DNA of 64,000 bases, from assembly GCF_902499555.1 (NCBI RefSeq), contig NZ_CABVMM010000010.1:152552-216551 (forward strand), given 5' to 3'. This document shows, piece after piece, positions 37,613 through 46,077 of the stretch; positions within the stretch are counted from its first letter, which is position 1, and every line of letters starts with the position of its first letter. The notes beneath the pieces were generated by a model, which searched no databases, was not told where the DNA came from, and saw nothing but the letters and a program-made list of their open reading frames with translations. Position numbers and translations under genes: made by a program. The DNA comes from Mesonia oceanica (GTDB taxonomy: Bacteria > Bacteroidota > Bacteroidia > Flavobacteriales > Flavobacteriaceae).

Positions 37613-38917
37613 ATGAATATTTTAAAAAACTACCCTTATTTAGCAGGAATATTTTTTCTGAATATTCTTTTTATAAGTTGTGTGGGAGAGAAAAAAACAA
37701 CTTTGAGTGAAGAAGAAAAAGAAGAAATTCGTGAAGATAGTACGAATACTGTTGTAGAAACAGCCGTAGGAGATATAGTCCTTCCGCCGCCCTATGCTAC
37801 AGAATCGGTAAGAAATACCAGTAAAATAATAGGTTGGGATCTACGCCAATCCCCGGTAGTTCCTGATGGTTTTATAGTAAGTAGATTTGCAGATGACCTA
37901 GACCACCCGCGTTGGATGTATGTAGGGGAAAATGGAGATATATTTGTGGCTGAAAGTGACGATGCAAGTTCAAGCGCTAATAAAATAAAATTACTAAGGG
38001 ATACCGATGGAAATAATACGGTAGATGAAAATTATATTTTTCTGGACAATCTTAATCAACCTTTTGGGATGTTGATTATTGGAGATTATTTTTATGTAGC
38101 TAATGTAGATGCTTTAGTAAGATATCCGTATAAAGTAGGACAAACGAAAATCACTGCAGCACCAGAAGTGATTAAAGAATTACCTGCCGGAGGTTATAAT
38201 CATCACTGGACAAGAAACATTATTACCAATAAAAACAATTCAAAAATTTATATCACTGTTGGTTCTTCTTCAAATGTAGGAGAACACGGAATGGAAAAAG
38301 AAGAGCGTAGAGCTAACATCTTAGAAATTAATCCGGATGGTTCAGGTGAAAAAGTTTACGCTGCCGGAATTAGAAACCCTATTGGGATGGATTGGAACCC
38401 CATTACCGGTGAAATGTGGACAGCCGTTAACGAGCGTGATAAATTAGGGGATAATTTAGTACCCGATTATGCAACAAGTGTAAAAGAAGGCGGTTGGTAT
38501 GGATGGCCTTATTCGTATTACGGACAAATTAGGGATCCACGTTGGAAAGACGATCCACATCCTGATATGGTGGAAAAAGCAATAGTTCCCGATGTTCCCT
38601 TAGGTGCTCATACAGCTTCTATAGGATTAACTTTTTATACCGAAAATAAATTTCCGGAGAAATATAGAAACGGTGCCTTTGTGGGTCAGCATGGTTCTTG
38701 GAACCGATCAAAATTAGCAGGTTATAAAGTGGTTTTCATTCCTTTTGATGAAAATGGAAACCCGCAACCACCAGAAGATTTTATGACCGGTTTTATAGCT
38801 AATGAAGATGGTACAGAAGTACACGGAAGACCTGTTGGAGTAACCCAAACACCCGATGGAGATTTATTAGTGACCGATGACGATGCAGGTATTATTTGGG
38901 TAGTTTCAACTAAATAA
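37613..38917 (+). CDS. PQQ-type sugar/sorbosone dehydrogenase-like lipoprotein
   Basis: A six-bladed beta-propeller of the glucose/sorbosone dehydrogenase family (434 residues). Typical blocks are LDNLNQPFGMLI, YNHHWTRNI, AAGIRNPIGMDWNP and FVGQHGSWNRS. It is lipidated at the Cys in LFISCVG. Related enzymes oxidise sugars with PQQ, but many flavobacterial members are uncharacterised. I use ATG 37613; a TTG nine bases earlier is possible. A TonB receptor gene follows after 30 bases, so the two may be cotranscribed. Confidence 0.85.
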   Translation: MNILKNYPYLAGIFFLNILFISCVGEKKTTLSEEEKEEIREDSTNTVVETAVGDIVLPPPYATESVRNTSKIIGWDLRQSPVVPDGFIVSRFADDLDHPRWMYVGENGDIFVAESDDASSSANKIKLLRDTDGNNTVDENYIFLDNLNQPFGMLIIGDYFYVANVDALVRYPYKVGQTKITAAPEVIKELPAGGYNHHWTRNIITNKNNSKIYITVGSSSNVGEHGMEKEERRANILEINPDGSGEKVYAAGIRNPIGMDWNPITGEMWTAVNERDKLGDNLVPDYATSVKEGGWYGWPYSYYGQIRDPRWKDDPHPDMVEKAIVPDVPLGAHTASIGLTFYTENKFPEKYRNGAFVGQHGSWNRSKLAGYKVVFIPFDENGNPQPPEDFMTGFIANEDGTEVHGRPVGVTQTPDGDLLVTDDDAGIIWVVSTK

Positions 38918-38947
38918 TTTCAACTAACAATTTAAACATTACTTTTT

Positions 38948-41041
38948 TTGAAAATTTCAACTTATATCTTAGCCACGCTAAGTATATGTTATACCAGTTT
39001 TATACAGGCTCAGGAAAAACAACCTGAGCCTGTTTTAGATAGTACGGCATTAGCACAAGTTTTATTAAAAGGCACCGGCATACAGACTGAATTAAAGAAA
39101 ACCCCTGCAGCAGTAAATTTGCTGGATCATACAGAACTTAACCGGAGTACACCTGCACTTTTAACGGCCTCTTTCAACCGAGTTCCGGGAGTTTATACCC
39201 AAGAAGGGGCTTTAAATACCAATCGAATCACTATTCGTGGTATGGGCGCCCGAGCACAATACGGTACCAATCGCTTAAAAGCCTATTTTAATGAAATTCC
39301 GCTTACTACCGGTGATGGTCAAACCGCAATTAACGATATCGATTTGGAAGCGATTGAAAGTGTAGAAATTATAAAAGGTCCCAATTCTAGTCTGTATGGT
39401 TCCGGTTTGGGTGGCGTTTTACATTTGTTTGCTTATGAGCCGGGAGAAGAACGCTTTTTCGCTAAAATTTCCAGTAGTTTTGGAAGTTATCAGATGTTGA
39501 AAAATACAGCAAGTATGGGGTATTCTGATACAAAGAAATCACTTTTTGCGACTTATAATCATTTGCAAAGTCAAGGTTATCGTGAAAATTCAGATTACGA
39601 TCGGAAGTCGTTCAATTTCAACGGAACTTTATTTTCAGGAGAAAATTCAGCACTAAGTTTTCTCGGAAATTTTACCCGTTTAAAAGCTTACATTCCCAGT
39701 TCCGTAGGAATAACAGATTTTAACGAAAACCCTGAACGCGCAGCTTATACTTGGAAAACCGCACAAGGCTATGAAGCTTACGATCGTTTTTTAATGGGGC
39801 TTTCTTACACCCAGCATTTTTCTGAAAATTTAAAAAATACCACCAGTGTTTTTATCAACAATAGAGATGCTTACGAACCCCGGCCATTTGATATTTTAAA
39901 AGAAAACAGTGTTGGTATTGGAGCGAGAACACGTTTTAATTATACCACTCAATTATTTTCTTTTCCTACGGAAATCAGTTTGGGCGGAGAATATTTAAAT
40001 GAAAATTATGACGGGAGCAATTATGAGAATTTATATAAAGATTTTCCCAATCAAGGAAGCGTTCGCGGAAGTCAAATAGCTACTATAGAACAAGACCGAA
40101 AGTATTACAACCTCTTTGCGCAACTTAATTTACAGGTTCTTCCAAAGTTGAAATTAGTCGGCGGACTCAATATGAATGTTACGAATTATGCATTGACCGA
40201 TTTATATGCTCAAGATGATATGGATCAAACCGGCGATTATCAATTTAAAACTATTTGGTTTCCTAGAGTAGCAGCTTTGTATGAATTGACTTCCACTAAA
40301 AATCTTTATGTCAATATTTCTAAAGGCTTTTCAACGCCAACCGTAGAGGAAACCCTAACCCCAGAAGGGGTAATCAATACCAATTTGAAACCTGAAATAG
40401 GCTGGAATTATGAGCTTGGTTTTAAAGGAACTTGGGGGAATAATTTATATTCTGAAATTGCCTTATATACGATCCAAGTAAATGATTTATTAGTGGCAGA
40501 ACGAGTAGCAGAAGATCGATATGTAGGTGCCAATGCCGGCAAAACCGACCATAACGGTGTGGAATTTATGCTGAAATACCATTGGCAACTTTCCGCTGAT
40601 ATAACTTTAAAACCCTATGCTTCAGCAAACTTTAATTTTTATAAGTTCGATAAATTTATTGATGAGGGTAATAATTATAGTGGTAACGACTTAACCGGTG
40701 TTCCCGATCACAAGATAAATTTAGGTATCGATTTAATTACCGAAAGTGGTTTTAGCTTTTTTAGCAATGCGCTGTTTGTTTCATCAATTCCGTTGAATGA
40801 TGCCAATTCGTTGTATAGTGATAGCTACCAATTAATCAATTTAAAAGCAGCTTATGGCTTTACGATGTTTCAAGATTTTAAAATTACCCTGAATGCTGGC
40901 GTTAATAATTTACTTGACGAACATTATGCCGTAAGTATTTTACCCAATGCAGTAGCCTACGGAAATAGCGAGCCTCGTTATTATTATCCCGGAAATGATC
41001 GTAATTTTTATGGCGGAGTGGGAGTGAAGTATTTGTTTTAG
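38948..41041 (+). CDS. TonB-dependent receptor (FecA/siderophore type)
   Basis: A 697-residue outer membrane transporter with a signal peptide (to SFIQAQ), a plug domain (about 60-170: RITIRGMGARAQYGTNR, VEIIKGPNSSLYGSGLGG) and a barrel ending YLF. It lacks the carboxypeptidase-like extension of SusC, so it more likely takes up an iron chelate, cofactor or small molecule. The start must be TTG at 38948: the next in-frame Met is inside the plug (about residue 99). Placement after the sorbosone-dehydrogenase-like gene suggests a linked role, unproven. Confidence 0.88.
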   Translation: MKISTYILATLSICYTSFIQAQEKQPEPVLDSTALAQVLLKGTGIQTELKKTPAAVNLLDHTELNRSTPALLTASFNRVPGVYTQEGALNTNRITIRGMGARAQYGTNRLKAYFNEIPLTTGDGQTAINDIDLEAIESVEIIKGPNSSLYGSGLGGVLHLFAYEPGEERFFAKISSSFGSYQMLKNTASMGYSDTKKSLFATYNHLQSQGYRENSDYDRKSFNFNGTLFSGENSALSFLGNFTRLKAYIPSSVGITDFNENPERAAYTWKTAQGYEAYDRFLMGLSYTQHFSENLKNTTSVFINNRDAYEPRPFDILKENSVGIGARTRFNYTTQLFSFPTEISLGGEYLNENYDGSNYENLYKDFPNQGSVRGSQIATIEQDRKYYNLFAQLNLQVLPKLKLVGGLNMNVTNYALTDLYAQDDMDQTGDYQFKTIWFPRVAALYELTSTKNLYVNISKGFSTPTVEETLTPEGVINTNLKPEIGWNYELGFKGTWGNNLYSEIALYTIQVNDLLVAERVAEDRYVGANAGKTDHNGVEFMLKYHWQLSADITLKPYASANFNFYKFDKFIDEGNNYSGNDLTGVPDHKINLGIDLITESGFSFFSNALFVSSIPLNDANSLYSDSYQLINLKAAYGFTMFQDFKITLNAGVNNLLDEHYAVSILPNAVAYGNSEPRYYYPGNDRNFYGGVGVKYLF

Positions 41042-41123
41042 GGTTTAGATCAAAAATAATTTTCAGAAGTTACCCTGAATCTGTTTCAGTGGCTCATGAT
41101 GATTTTATGAAATAAACCGTTTT

Positions 41124-41774
41124 TCAATTAGAATACTTATTCATCAACCCAAAATCAAATGGCGTCCATAAACAAGCTTTTAGCTTAGCTTCTTTAAAAG
41201 CTGAATTTACCCAAGTGTTGCAAGTGAAAAAGCAAGTGTAATTTCCGGTAGCTTTATAGAAATTGTCGTTATAAGAATATCCTTTATTGGGTAAGATTAC
41301 TTTTTTAGATTCAGCATTTTTATAAAAACTTTTCTCGATGTAATTATTTAAAGTAGAAAGTTGTTGTTGTGATACTTCTATTTTTATCCAATTTGGATGT
41401 ACTTCAGCATATGTAGTCAGGTGAATGAGTGTTGAGCTTTTTAGAAATAGAGCCTTGATGGCATTTTTAAAGGTGAGATCTTTCCATTGTGGAGTGTTGA
41501 GGTAGAAATTTTCATCTCCCCAACCAAATGAAAAGTATGTAGCATTTTTATTGACTTCTAAATCTTTTAATAAGCTTGGATTGATTTTTTCTTTAGGGAT
41601 TATGATATCTAAATGAACTCCATTCGTATTCAAGTAAACAAAGGTTTCTTTTGAATAAACTTGCTTTTGATTTACGGTGATGGTGGAGAGAATCAATGCT
41701 ATCAAGAAATATAAAAGAGGGATGGAAATTAATATCAATATGATTTTCCCGATTAATTTTAAGACTCGCTTCAT
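41124..41774 (-). CDS. DUF2459 / TIGR02117 family protein
   Basis: A 216-residue protein with an N-terminal membrane anchor (about 5-30) and an outside domain. The family pattern is visible: NTNGVHLDIIIP, YFSFGWGDENFYLNTPQW, SSTLIHLTTYAE, and FFTCNTWVNSAFKEA. Members occur widely, some near polyhydroxyalkanoate genes, without a known activity; the conserved Cys and His suggest a hydrolase-like fold. ATG at 41774 is preferred to a TTG 12 bases upstream. Confidence 0.75.
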   Translation of the reverse strand: MKRVLKLIGKIILILISIPLLYFLIALILSTITVNQKQVYSKETFVYLNTNGVHLDIIIPKEKINPSLLKDLEVNKNATYFSFGWGDENFYLNTPQWKDLTFKNAIKALFLKSSTLIHLTTYAEVHPNWIKIEVSQQQLSTLNNYIEKSFYKNAESKKVILPNKGYSYNDNFYKATGNYTCFFTCNTWVNSAFKEAKLKACLWTPFDFGLMNKYSN

Positions 41775-41936
41775 TACTTCATTCAAAATAAAAAAATTAT
41801 TTATAACCGTTAACTTACGGTATTGTCAATAAGTTATGTTTAATTTTTGTCATATCTAATTAGAAATATAAGGCAATAAATGAAAAATTTAATATTTAAA
41901 TTAAAAATTTTTAGAAAACATATCCTTTTTTTAGAT

Positions 41937-41944
41937 TATATTTG
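41937..41944 (+). promoter_or_regulatory. Predicted promoter of the unknown lipoprotein gene, -7 box
   Basis: TATATTTG, a full TAnnTTTG match, 61 bases before the ATG at 42006. The -33 region is AT-rich with no clear TTG. Confidence 0.4.
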
Positions 41945-42005
41945 TATCCGTAATCTTTTCGAAAAGGACATTTGTAATTAATTATTAACTTATTCAACTT
42001 AAAAA

Positions 42006-42569
42006 ATGAAAAATAAAATAAATCTATTTTTTTCGTTACTATTAGTAGTTAGTATGATTTCTTGTACTAATGATAGTAATGATATTGTTTCCTCGGGATC
42101 TAATGCTGAAATTAATCAATCACAAGCCTCAGTTGAAAGTACAATAGCACTAGGAGGTGGTGGATGGGGAGGTTCCATTAAGCTTAGAATAGGGAGAACA
42201 TCAAAAAATTGTGGAGGTTTGGGAATTTGTCGTGTTGACAAAATAAAAGTTAATACTCCAATTGGAGATCCAACATGGGTTAATGTGCCACCAGATCCGG
42301 CTGCTCCTAACCAAACTTCAACGCTTGAAACTAATTTCATTATTGAACATATTGAAGGTATCGATAATCTGGTTTTAGAAGTATCTCCAGAAATTTTAGA
42401 TGATTTTATAGAAAAAGAAGGAGGAGATTTTTTCGTAATGGAAGAAGATTATATATTTGAAGACGAAATAGCTGAAAAGATGGGGCTTAAAAGAGGCTTT
42501 ACTTTAGAAAGAGGAAGATATCCTCTTGAGCGTTTTGAAGATGTAAATAGCTATTACGTGCGCCTTTAA
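42006..42569 (+). CDS. Unknown lipoprotein with GGGGWGG and CGGLGIC motifs
   Basis: I do not recognise a named family. The 187-residue protein is a lipoprotein (Cys20 in SMISCTND). After a Ser/Gln-rich linker comes ALGGGGWGGSIKLRIGR, then NCGGLGICRVDKIKV with two Cys five residues apart that could form a disulphide or bind a metal. The C-terminal half is acidic with PLERFEDVNSYYVRL at the end. It has its own promoter-like box and a terminator, and is followed by two more exported proteins on the same strand. Confidence 0.75.
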   Translation: MKNKINLFFSLLLVVSMISCTNDSNDIVSSGSNAEINQSQASVESTIALGGGGWGGSIKLRIGRTSKNCGGLGICRVDKIKVNTPIGDPTWVNVPPDPAAPNQTSTLETNFIIEHIEGIDNLVLEVSPEILDDFIEKEGGDFFVMEEDYIFEDEIAEKMGLKRGFTLERGRYPLERFEDVNSYYVRL

Positions 42570-42579
42570 AAAATAATTT

Positions 42580-42620
42580 AACCGTCTAAGTATATTTATT
42601 TTTATAATACTTAGACGGTT
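42580..42620 (+). terminator. Hairpin after the unknown lipoprotein gene
   Basis: AACCGTCTAAGTAT (42580-42593) pairs with ATACTTAGACGGTT (42607-42620), 14 bp perfect, 13-base AT loop. It lies between the lipoprotein gene and the next exported protein and probably lowers expression of the downstream genes. Confidence 0.65.
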
Positions 42621-42638
42621 TCAAATTAAAATAATTAA

Positions 42639-43244
42639 ATGAAAAAAATTACCTATTTGTTTTTCTTATTAACGTTTTCTGTTTTTTCTCAATCACAGTA
42701 TGTTTATAATTTTAAAAATTCAGATTCTTTAGATAGTTATATTCAGAAAAACAATCTTGTATTCCATCCAGAAGATGTTTATATCACTAAAGATTTTGAA
42801 AGTTTTAAAGCTCATACTCAAACTAGCTTTTTTGCTTCTCCAATAATTTTTGTGTTTAATAAGGAAGGAAAATATTTGGAAAGCATTGATAACATTAGTG
42901 CAGAAAGAAAGCTCAGCAATTTTAAAAGAATTAGAAAAAAACCTGATAAAGATCAACTAAGTATAGAGTTTTTGACAGAGAAAATCGCTCATTATAAGTC
43001 TGGTGAAGTTTATAATGATGCACATTCGTACACTTATACATTTGTGATTAATTGGATGCTTGTAAGTGGGGAGCAAAAGCCAATTATTATAAAATTACTA
43101 AATGAATGGTATAGCGTACTTTTACGACAAAAAAAAGCAGGAGAAAATATTAAAATTATCTTGTTAAACATAGAGCCGCAAGATCATTGGGGATTGTCGC
43201 AAACTTGGCGAGAATATGTGTTAGAAAATCTAAATAGAAGTTAG
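42639..43244 (+). CDS. Unknown exported protein
   Basis: A 201-residue protein with a signal peptide (FFLLTFSVFSQSQ) and no domain that I recognise. There is no Cys in the mature part. The segment SPIIFVFNKEGKYLESIDNI resembles the middle strands of thioredoxin-like proteins, and the C-terminal half is helical (HSYTYTFVINWMLV, KLLNEWYSVLLRQKKAGENI). It begins 18 bases after the hairpin and 22 bases before the next gene, which encodes a clearer thioredoxin-like protein. Confidence 0.7.
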   Translation: MKKITYLFFLLTFSVFSQSQYVYNFKNSDSLDSYIQKNNLVFHPEDVYITKDFESFKAHTQTSFFASPIIFVFNKEGKYLESIDNISAERKLSNFKRIRKKPDKDQLSIEFLTEKIAHYKSGEVYNDAHSYTYTFVINWMLVSGEQKPIIIKLLNEWYSVLLRQKKAGENIKIILLNIEPQDHWGLSQTWREYVLENLNRS

Positions 43245-43266
43245 AGTAAAATAGTAGTTATTAATT

Positions 43267-43785
43267 ATGCGGTATTTTTTAATTCTTTTTTTGCTATGTG
43301 CTTTTTATAATCCAATGAAGGCTCAAAGTGAATCATTTCAAACTCATATAAATATTATCAAATTAGATGAGTTAAAAAATAATATTTTTGAAAGCCAGAA
43401 GCCTTATAAGATTGTTTTTATTTTCAATCAATTTTGTCCTGCAAGTAGAGATTTTTTTCCAGAATTAGATGAATTGTATAAAAATGCCCCTAAAGAAAAT
43501 TTTGAATTGTTTGTGGTAACAAATACCAAAGAAAAGAATAAGGAAGAACTACAGGATCATCTTTTTTATTACGGGTATGTGGAACCTTTCTATATCTTAA
43601 AAGATAAACCGTTCTTAGGGTTCTTAAAAAAGACGATTCAAAGTATTTGCGAAAGTTGTAACGCAAATGAAATGGGGTATTCTAGCTTTATGGTATTTAA
43701 TGAAAATAATGAAGTTTTAGAGCAAACTAATTATAACCAAACTAAAGAAGAATCTCTCAATATACTTGAAAAGTATATAAAATAA
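43267..43785 (+). CDS. Exported thioredoxin-like protein with CPAS site
   Basis: A 172-residue periplasmic protein (signal peptide to PMKAQ). The pattern YKIVFIFNQFCPASRDFFPEL is the thioredoxin-fold strand-plus-active-site helix, but with CPAS in place of CxxC, so a dithiol exchange by two Cys is not possible there. A second pair, SICESCNANEMGYSS, lies before the usual cis-loop region and could act with Cys in CPAS. Related to TlpA/AhpC-like redoxins in general shape. Function unknown; it is probably cotranscribed with the gene before it. Confidence 0.7.
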   Translation: MRYFLILFLLCAFYNPMKAQSESFQTHINIIKLDELKNNIFESQKPYKIVFIFNQFCPASRDFFPELDELYKNAPKENFELFVVTNTKEKNKEELQDHLFYYGYVEPFYILKDKPFLGFLKKTIQSICESCNANEMGYSSFMVFNENNEVLEQTNYNQTKEESLNILEKYIK

Positions 43786-43892
43786 CCTTACCTTAGTTTG
43801 TTTAATAGTTATAAGATACTTTCACCCTGAACTTGTTGCTGGTGATATTTAGTTGAATTTATAGTGAATTACAAAAATATACTTTATTTTTC

Positions 43893-43950
43893 TAACCACT
43901 AACCACTAACCACTAACCACTAACCACTAACCACTAACCACTAACCACTA
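43893..43950. repeat. Heptamer tandem repeat, TAACCAC x 8
   Basis: Eight perfect copies of TAACCAC (43893-43948) plus two further bases, directly next to the coaD stop codon (43951-43953 on the minus strand). No spacers, so it is not CRISPR. On the minus strand it is a G-rich run of GTGGTTA just past the end of coaD. Confidence 0.95.
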
Positions 43951-44403
43951 TTAAACCCTCACTGCATCAGGAACCAATAAGGTGTAATCTCCATTATTTC
44001 TAATGACATCCCGAACAATAGAAGAGGAGATGTAACTTTTTCCACTAGAAGTTAGTAAGAATACCGTTTCAATTTTTTGTAATTTTCGGTTGGTATGGGC
44101 AATGGCTTTTTCAAACTCGAAATCTGCCGGATTTCGAAGTCCACGTAAAATAAAATCAGCATTTTCTTTGATGCAGAAATCTACCGTTAAACCTTCATAG
44201 GTTTTTACTTTTATTTTCGGTTCATCCTTAAAAGCTTCTTCAATAAATTGCTGACGCTGCTCCAAAGAAAACATATATTTTTTATCGGCATTAACTCCAA
44301 TAGCCAAGATAATTTCATCAAAAAGTTTGAGTCCGCGTTCTATGATATCATAATGTCCGTTAGTAATGGGATCAAAAGAACCCGGAAAAACCGCTCGTTT
44401 CAT
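43951..44403 (-). CDS. coaD: Pantetheine-phosphate adenylyltransferase
   Basis: Fourth step of CoA synthesis. The 150-residue enzyme has the nucleotidyl-transferase motif FPGSFDPITNGH at the start, LRGLRNPADFEFE, and the SSSIVRDVI block at the end. The frame extends upstream to 44454, but ATG 44403 gives the exact family N terminus MKRAVFPGSF. The ddl stop lies 32 bases upstream. Confidence 0.95.
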   Translation of the reverse strand: MKRAVFPGSFDPITNGHYDIIERGLKLFDEIILAIGVNADKKYMFSLEQRQQFIEEAFKDEPKIKVKTYEGLTVDFCIKENADFILRGLRNPADFEFEKAIAHTNRKLQKIETVFLLTSSGKSYISSSIVRDVIRNNGDYTLLVPDAVRV

Positions 44404-44434
44404 AACCTTATTTTTTAGTGAAGATAAGCATTTC

Positions 44435-45409
44435 TTAAGAAAGCGAAGCTTCAATCACATTAGTGAACAAATCGGTAAGGCTAATACCGGCGACTTTGGC
44501 CTGTTGTGGCAAAATACTCGCTTCACTTAAACCGGGATTGGTATTTACCTCAATAAAATGAGGTTCGCCTTCGTGAAATATAAATTCGGCACGGGTAAGT
44601 CCTTTCAATTTTAAAACCTTAAAAATACGTTTCGCTTGCTCTTGTACTTTAATTCGGTCTTCTTCAGAAATATTGGCCGGTGTGATTTCTTTTGATTGGC
44701 CTAAATATTTTGCTTCATAATCAAAGAATTCATTTTCAGAAATAATCTCCGTCACCGGAAGCGGTAAAATTTCCCCTTTATACTGTATTACACCTACAGA
44801 AACTTCGGTTCCATCAAGGAAAGATTCAATAATCACTTCTTCATCTTCTTCAAAAGAAAAATTGATGGCGGCTATTAAATCCTCTTTCTTTTTCACTTTA
44901 GAAATCCCAAAACTACTTCCTGCTTTGTTGGCTTTTACAAAACATGGCAAGCCCACACGCTCTAAAATTTCATCTTCCTTAATTTCATCTCCTTTATTTA
45001 AAAAGTAATTTTTAGCGGTTTTAATGCCGTAAGCCCGAAGAATGCTAATGCAATCCCGTTTATTAAAAGTAAGTGCCGCTTGGTAATAATCACAAGCCGT
45101 TTGCGGAATATTCAACATTTCTAGATAGCCTTGAAAAATACCATCTTCCCCTGGTGTTCCGTGAATAATATTGAAAACACTATCAAAAGTTATTTTTTCC
45201 TGTTCGATTGTTGCTGAAAAATCAGCTTTATCTATCGGGAATTTTTTACCATCGTCCAGTACAACAAACCAACCTTCTTCTAAAATATGAACCCTGTAAG
45301 GCTCGTATAAATCCCTATTGGTATGTTTATAAACCAATTCACCGCTATTTAAAGAAATTTTATATTCGTTAGAATAGCCGCCCATGGCGATGGCAATTTT
45401 TTTCTTCAT
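44435..45409 (-). CDS. ddl: D-alanine--D-alanine ligase
   Basis: Joins two D-Ala for peptidoglycan. The 324-residue ATP-grasp enzyme shows AIAMGGYSNEYKISLNSG, FNIIHGTPGEDGIFQG, FVKANKAGSSFGISKV and FIEVNTNPGLSEASILP. The frame reaches back to 45496, but ATG 45409 gives the family N terminus. It is transcribed away from the PASTA-protein gene. Confidence 0.95.
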   Translation of the reverse strand: MKKKIAIAMGGYSNEYKISLNSGELVYKHTNRDLYEPYRVHILEEGWFVVLDDGKKFPIDKADFSATIEQEKITFDSVFNIIHGTPGEDGIFQGYLEMLNIPQTACDYYQAALTFNKRDCISILRAYGIKTAKNYFLNKGDEIKEDEILERVGLPCFVKANKAGSSFGISKVKKKEDLIAAINFSFEEDEEVIIESFLDGTEVSVGVIQYKGEILPLPVTEIISENEFFDYEAKYLGQSKEITPANISEEDRIKVQEQAKRIFKVLKLKGLTRAEFIFHEGEPHFIEVNTNPGLSEASILPQQAKVAGISLTDLFTNVIEASLS

Positions 45410-45453
45410 AGTAAACTTTTTAAAGGCTATTTGCGTTTGTATATTATTTACCA

Positions 45454-45461
45454 CAAAAATA
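45454..45461 (-). promoter_or_regulatory. Predicted ddl promoter, -7 box
   Basis: Reads TATTTTTG on the minus strand (TAnnTTTG), with TTG at 45484-45486 as -33 (22-base spacer), 44 bases before the ddl ATG. It interleaves with the divergent promoter at 45474. Confidence 0.45.
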
Positions 45462-45473
45462 CAGGTGTTTTTA

Positions 45474-45481
45474 TATCTTTG
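45474..45481 (+). promoter_or_regulatory. Predicted PASTA-gene promoter, -7 box
   Basis: TATCTTTG, full TAnnTTTG match, 20 bases before the ATG at 45502. No clear -33 TTG at the right distance. Confidence 0.45.
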
Positions 45482-45501
45482 TGCAATAATTTTCAAGAAT
45501 A

Positions 45502-46071
45502 ATGAGCTTTTTCAAATTCATTTTTAGCAAGACATTTCTTATTCAATTAGGGATTGCAGTCATATTAATAGTCGCATTGATTTTTGGGACGATGAGCTGG
45601 TTAAATTTTACCACCAATCACGACCAACGCATCAAAGTGCCCGATTTATCTAAACTTTCACTTGATATTGTTGAGAAAAAACTGGATGAATTGGATTTGC
45701 GCGTGAAAATCATGGATTCTGCCAATTATAATCCTGACTATCCTCGGTTTTCAGTAATTGAGCAAGTTCCCGCAGCTGGAAAATTTGTAAAAGAAGACCG
45801 AAAAATTTATATTAAACTGAATCCTTCCGGTTACCCGAAATTAGAAATTCCTGAATTTGAAAGAATCACAAAACGTCAAGTGGAATCTAAATTGTTATCG
45901 CTTGGGTTTAAAATTGGGGACATTACTTATAAACCTGATTTTGCTGAAAATGCGGTTTTAGAATTAAGCCACAACGGAAAACGTTTAAAAGCCGGTGATA
46001 AATTAAAGAAAACCGCCATCATTGATATGGTATTGGGTGACGGACAGGTAAATTATAATAGTGAAAGATAA
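45502..46071 (+). CDS. PASTA-domain membrane protein
   Basis: A 189-residue protein with one membrane helix (about 10-33) and two PASTA repeats outside: VPDLSKLSLDIVEKKLDELDL with the GKFVKEDRKIYIKLNPSG end, then IPEFERITKRQVESKLLSLG. PASTA domains bind peptidoglycan or its precursors; here no kinase domain is attached. Divergent from ddl and directly upstream of rluD, a common flavobacterial order, and a cell-wall role fits. Confidence 0.88.
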   Translation: MSFFKFIFSKTFLIQLGIAVILIVALIFGTMSWLNFTTNHDQRIKVPDLSKLSLDIVEKKLDELDLRVKIMDSANYNPDYPRFSVIEQVPAAGKFVKEDRKIYIKLNPSGYPKLEIPEFERITKRQVESKLLSLGFKIGDITYKPDFAENAVLELSHNGKRLKAGDKLKKTAIIDMVLGDGQVNYNSER

Positions 46072-46077
46072 TTGGTG

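Noticed and set aside
41774..41786. TTG start for the DUF2459 gene
   Set aside because: An ATG four codons later begins the membrane anchor directly.
43893..43950. CRISPR array
   Set aside because: The unit is seven bases with no spacers and no cas genes nearby.
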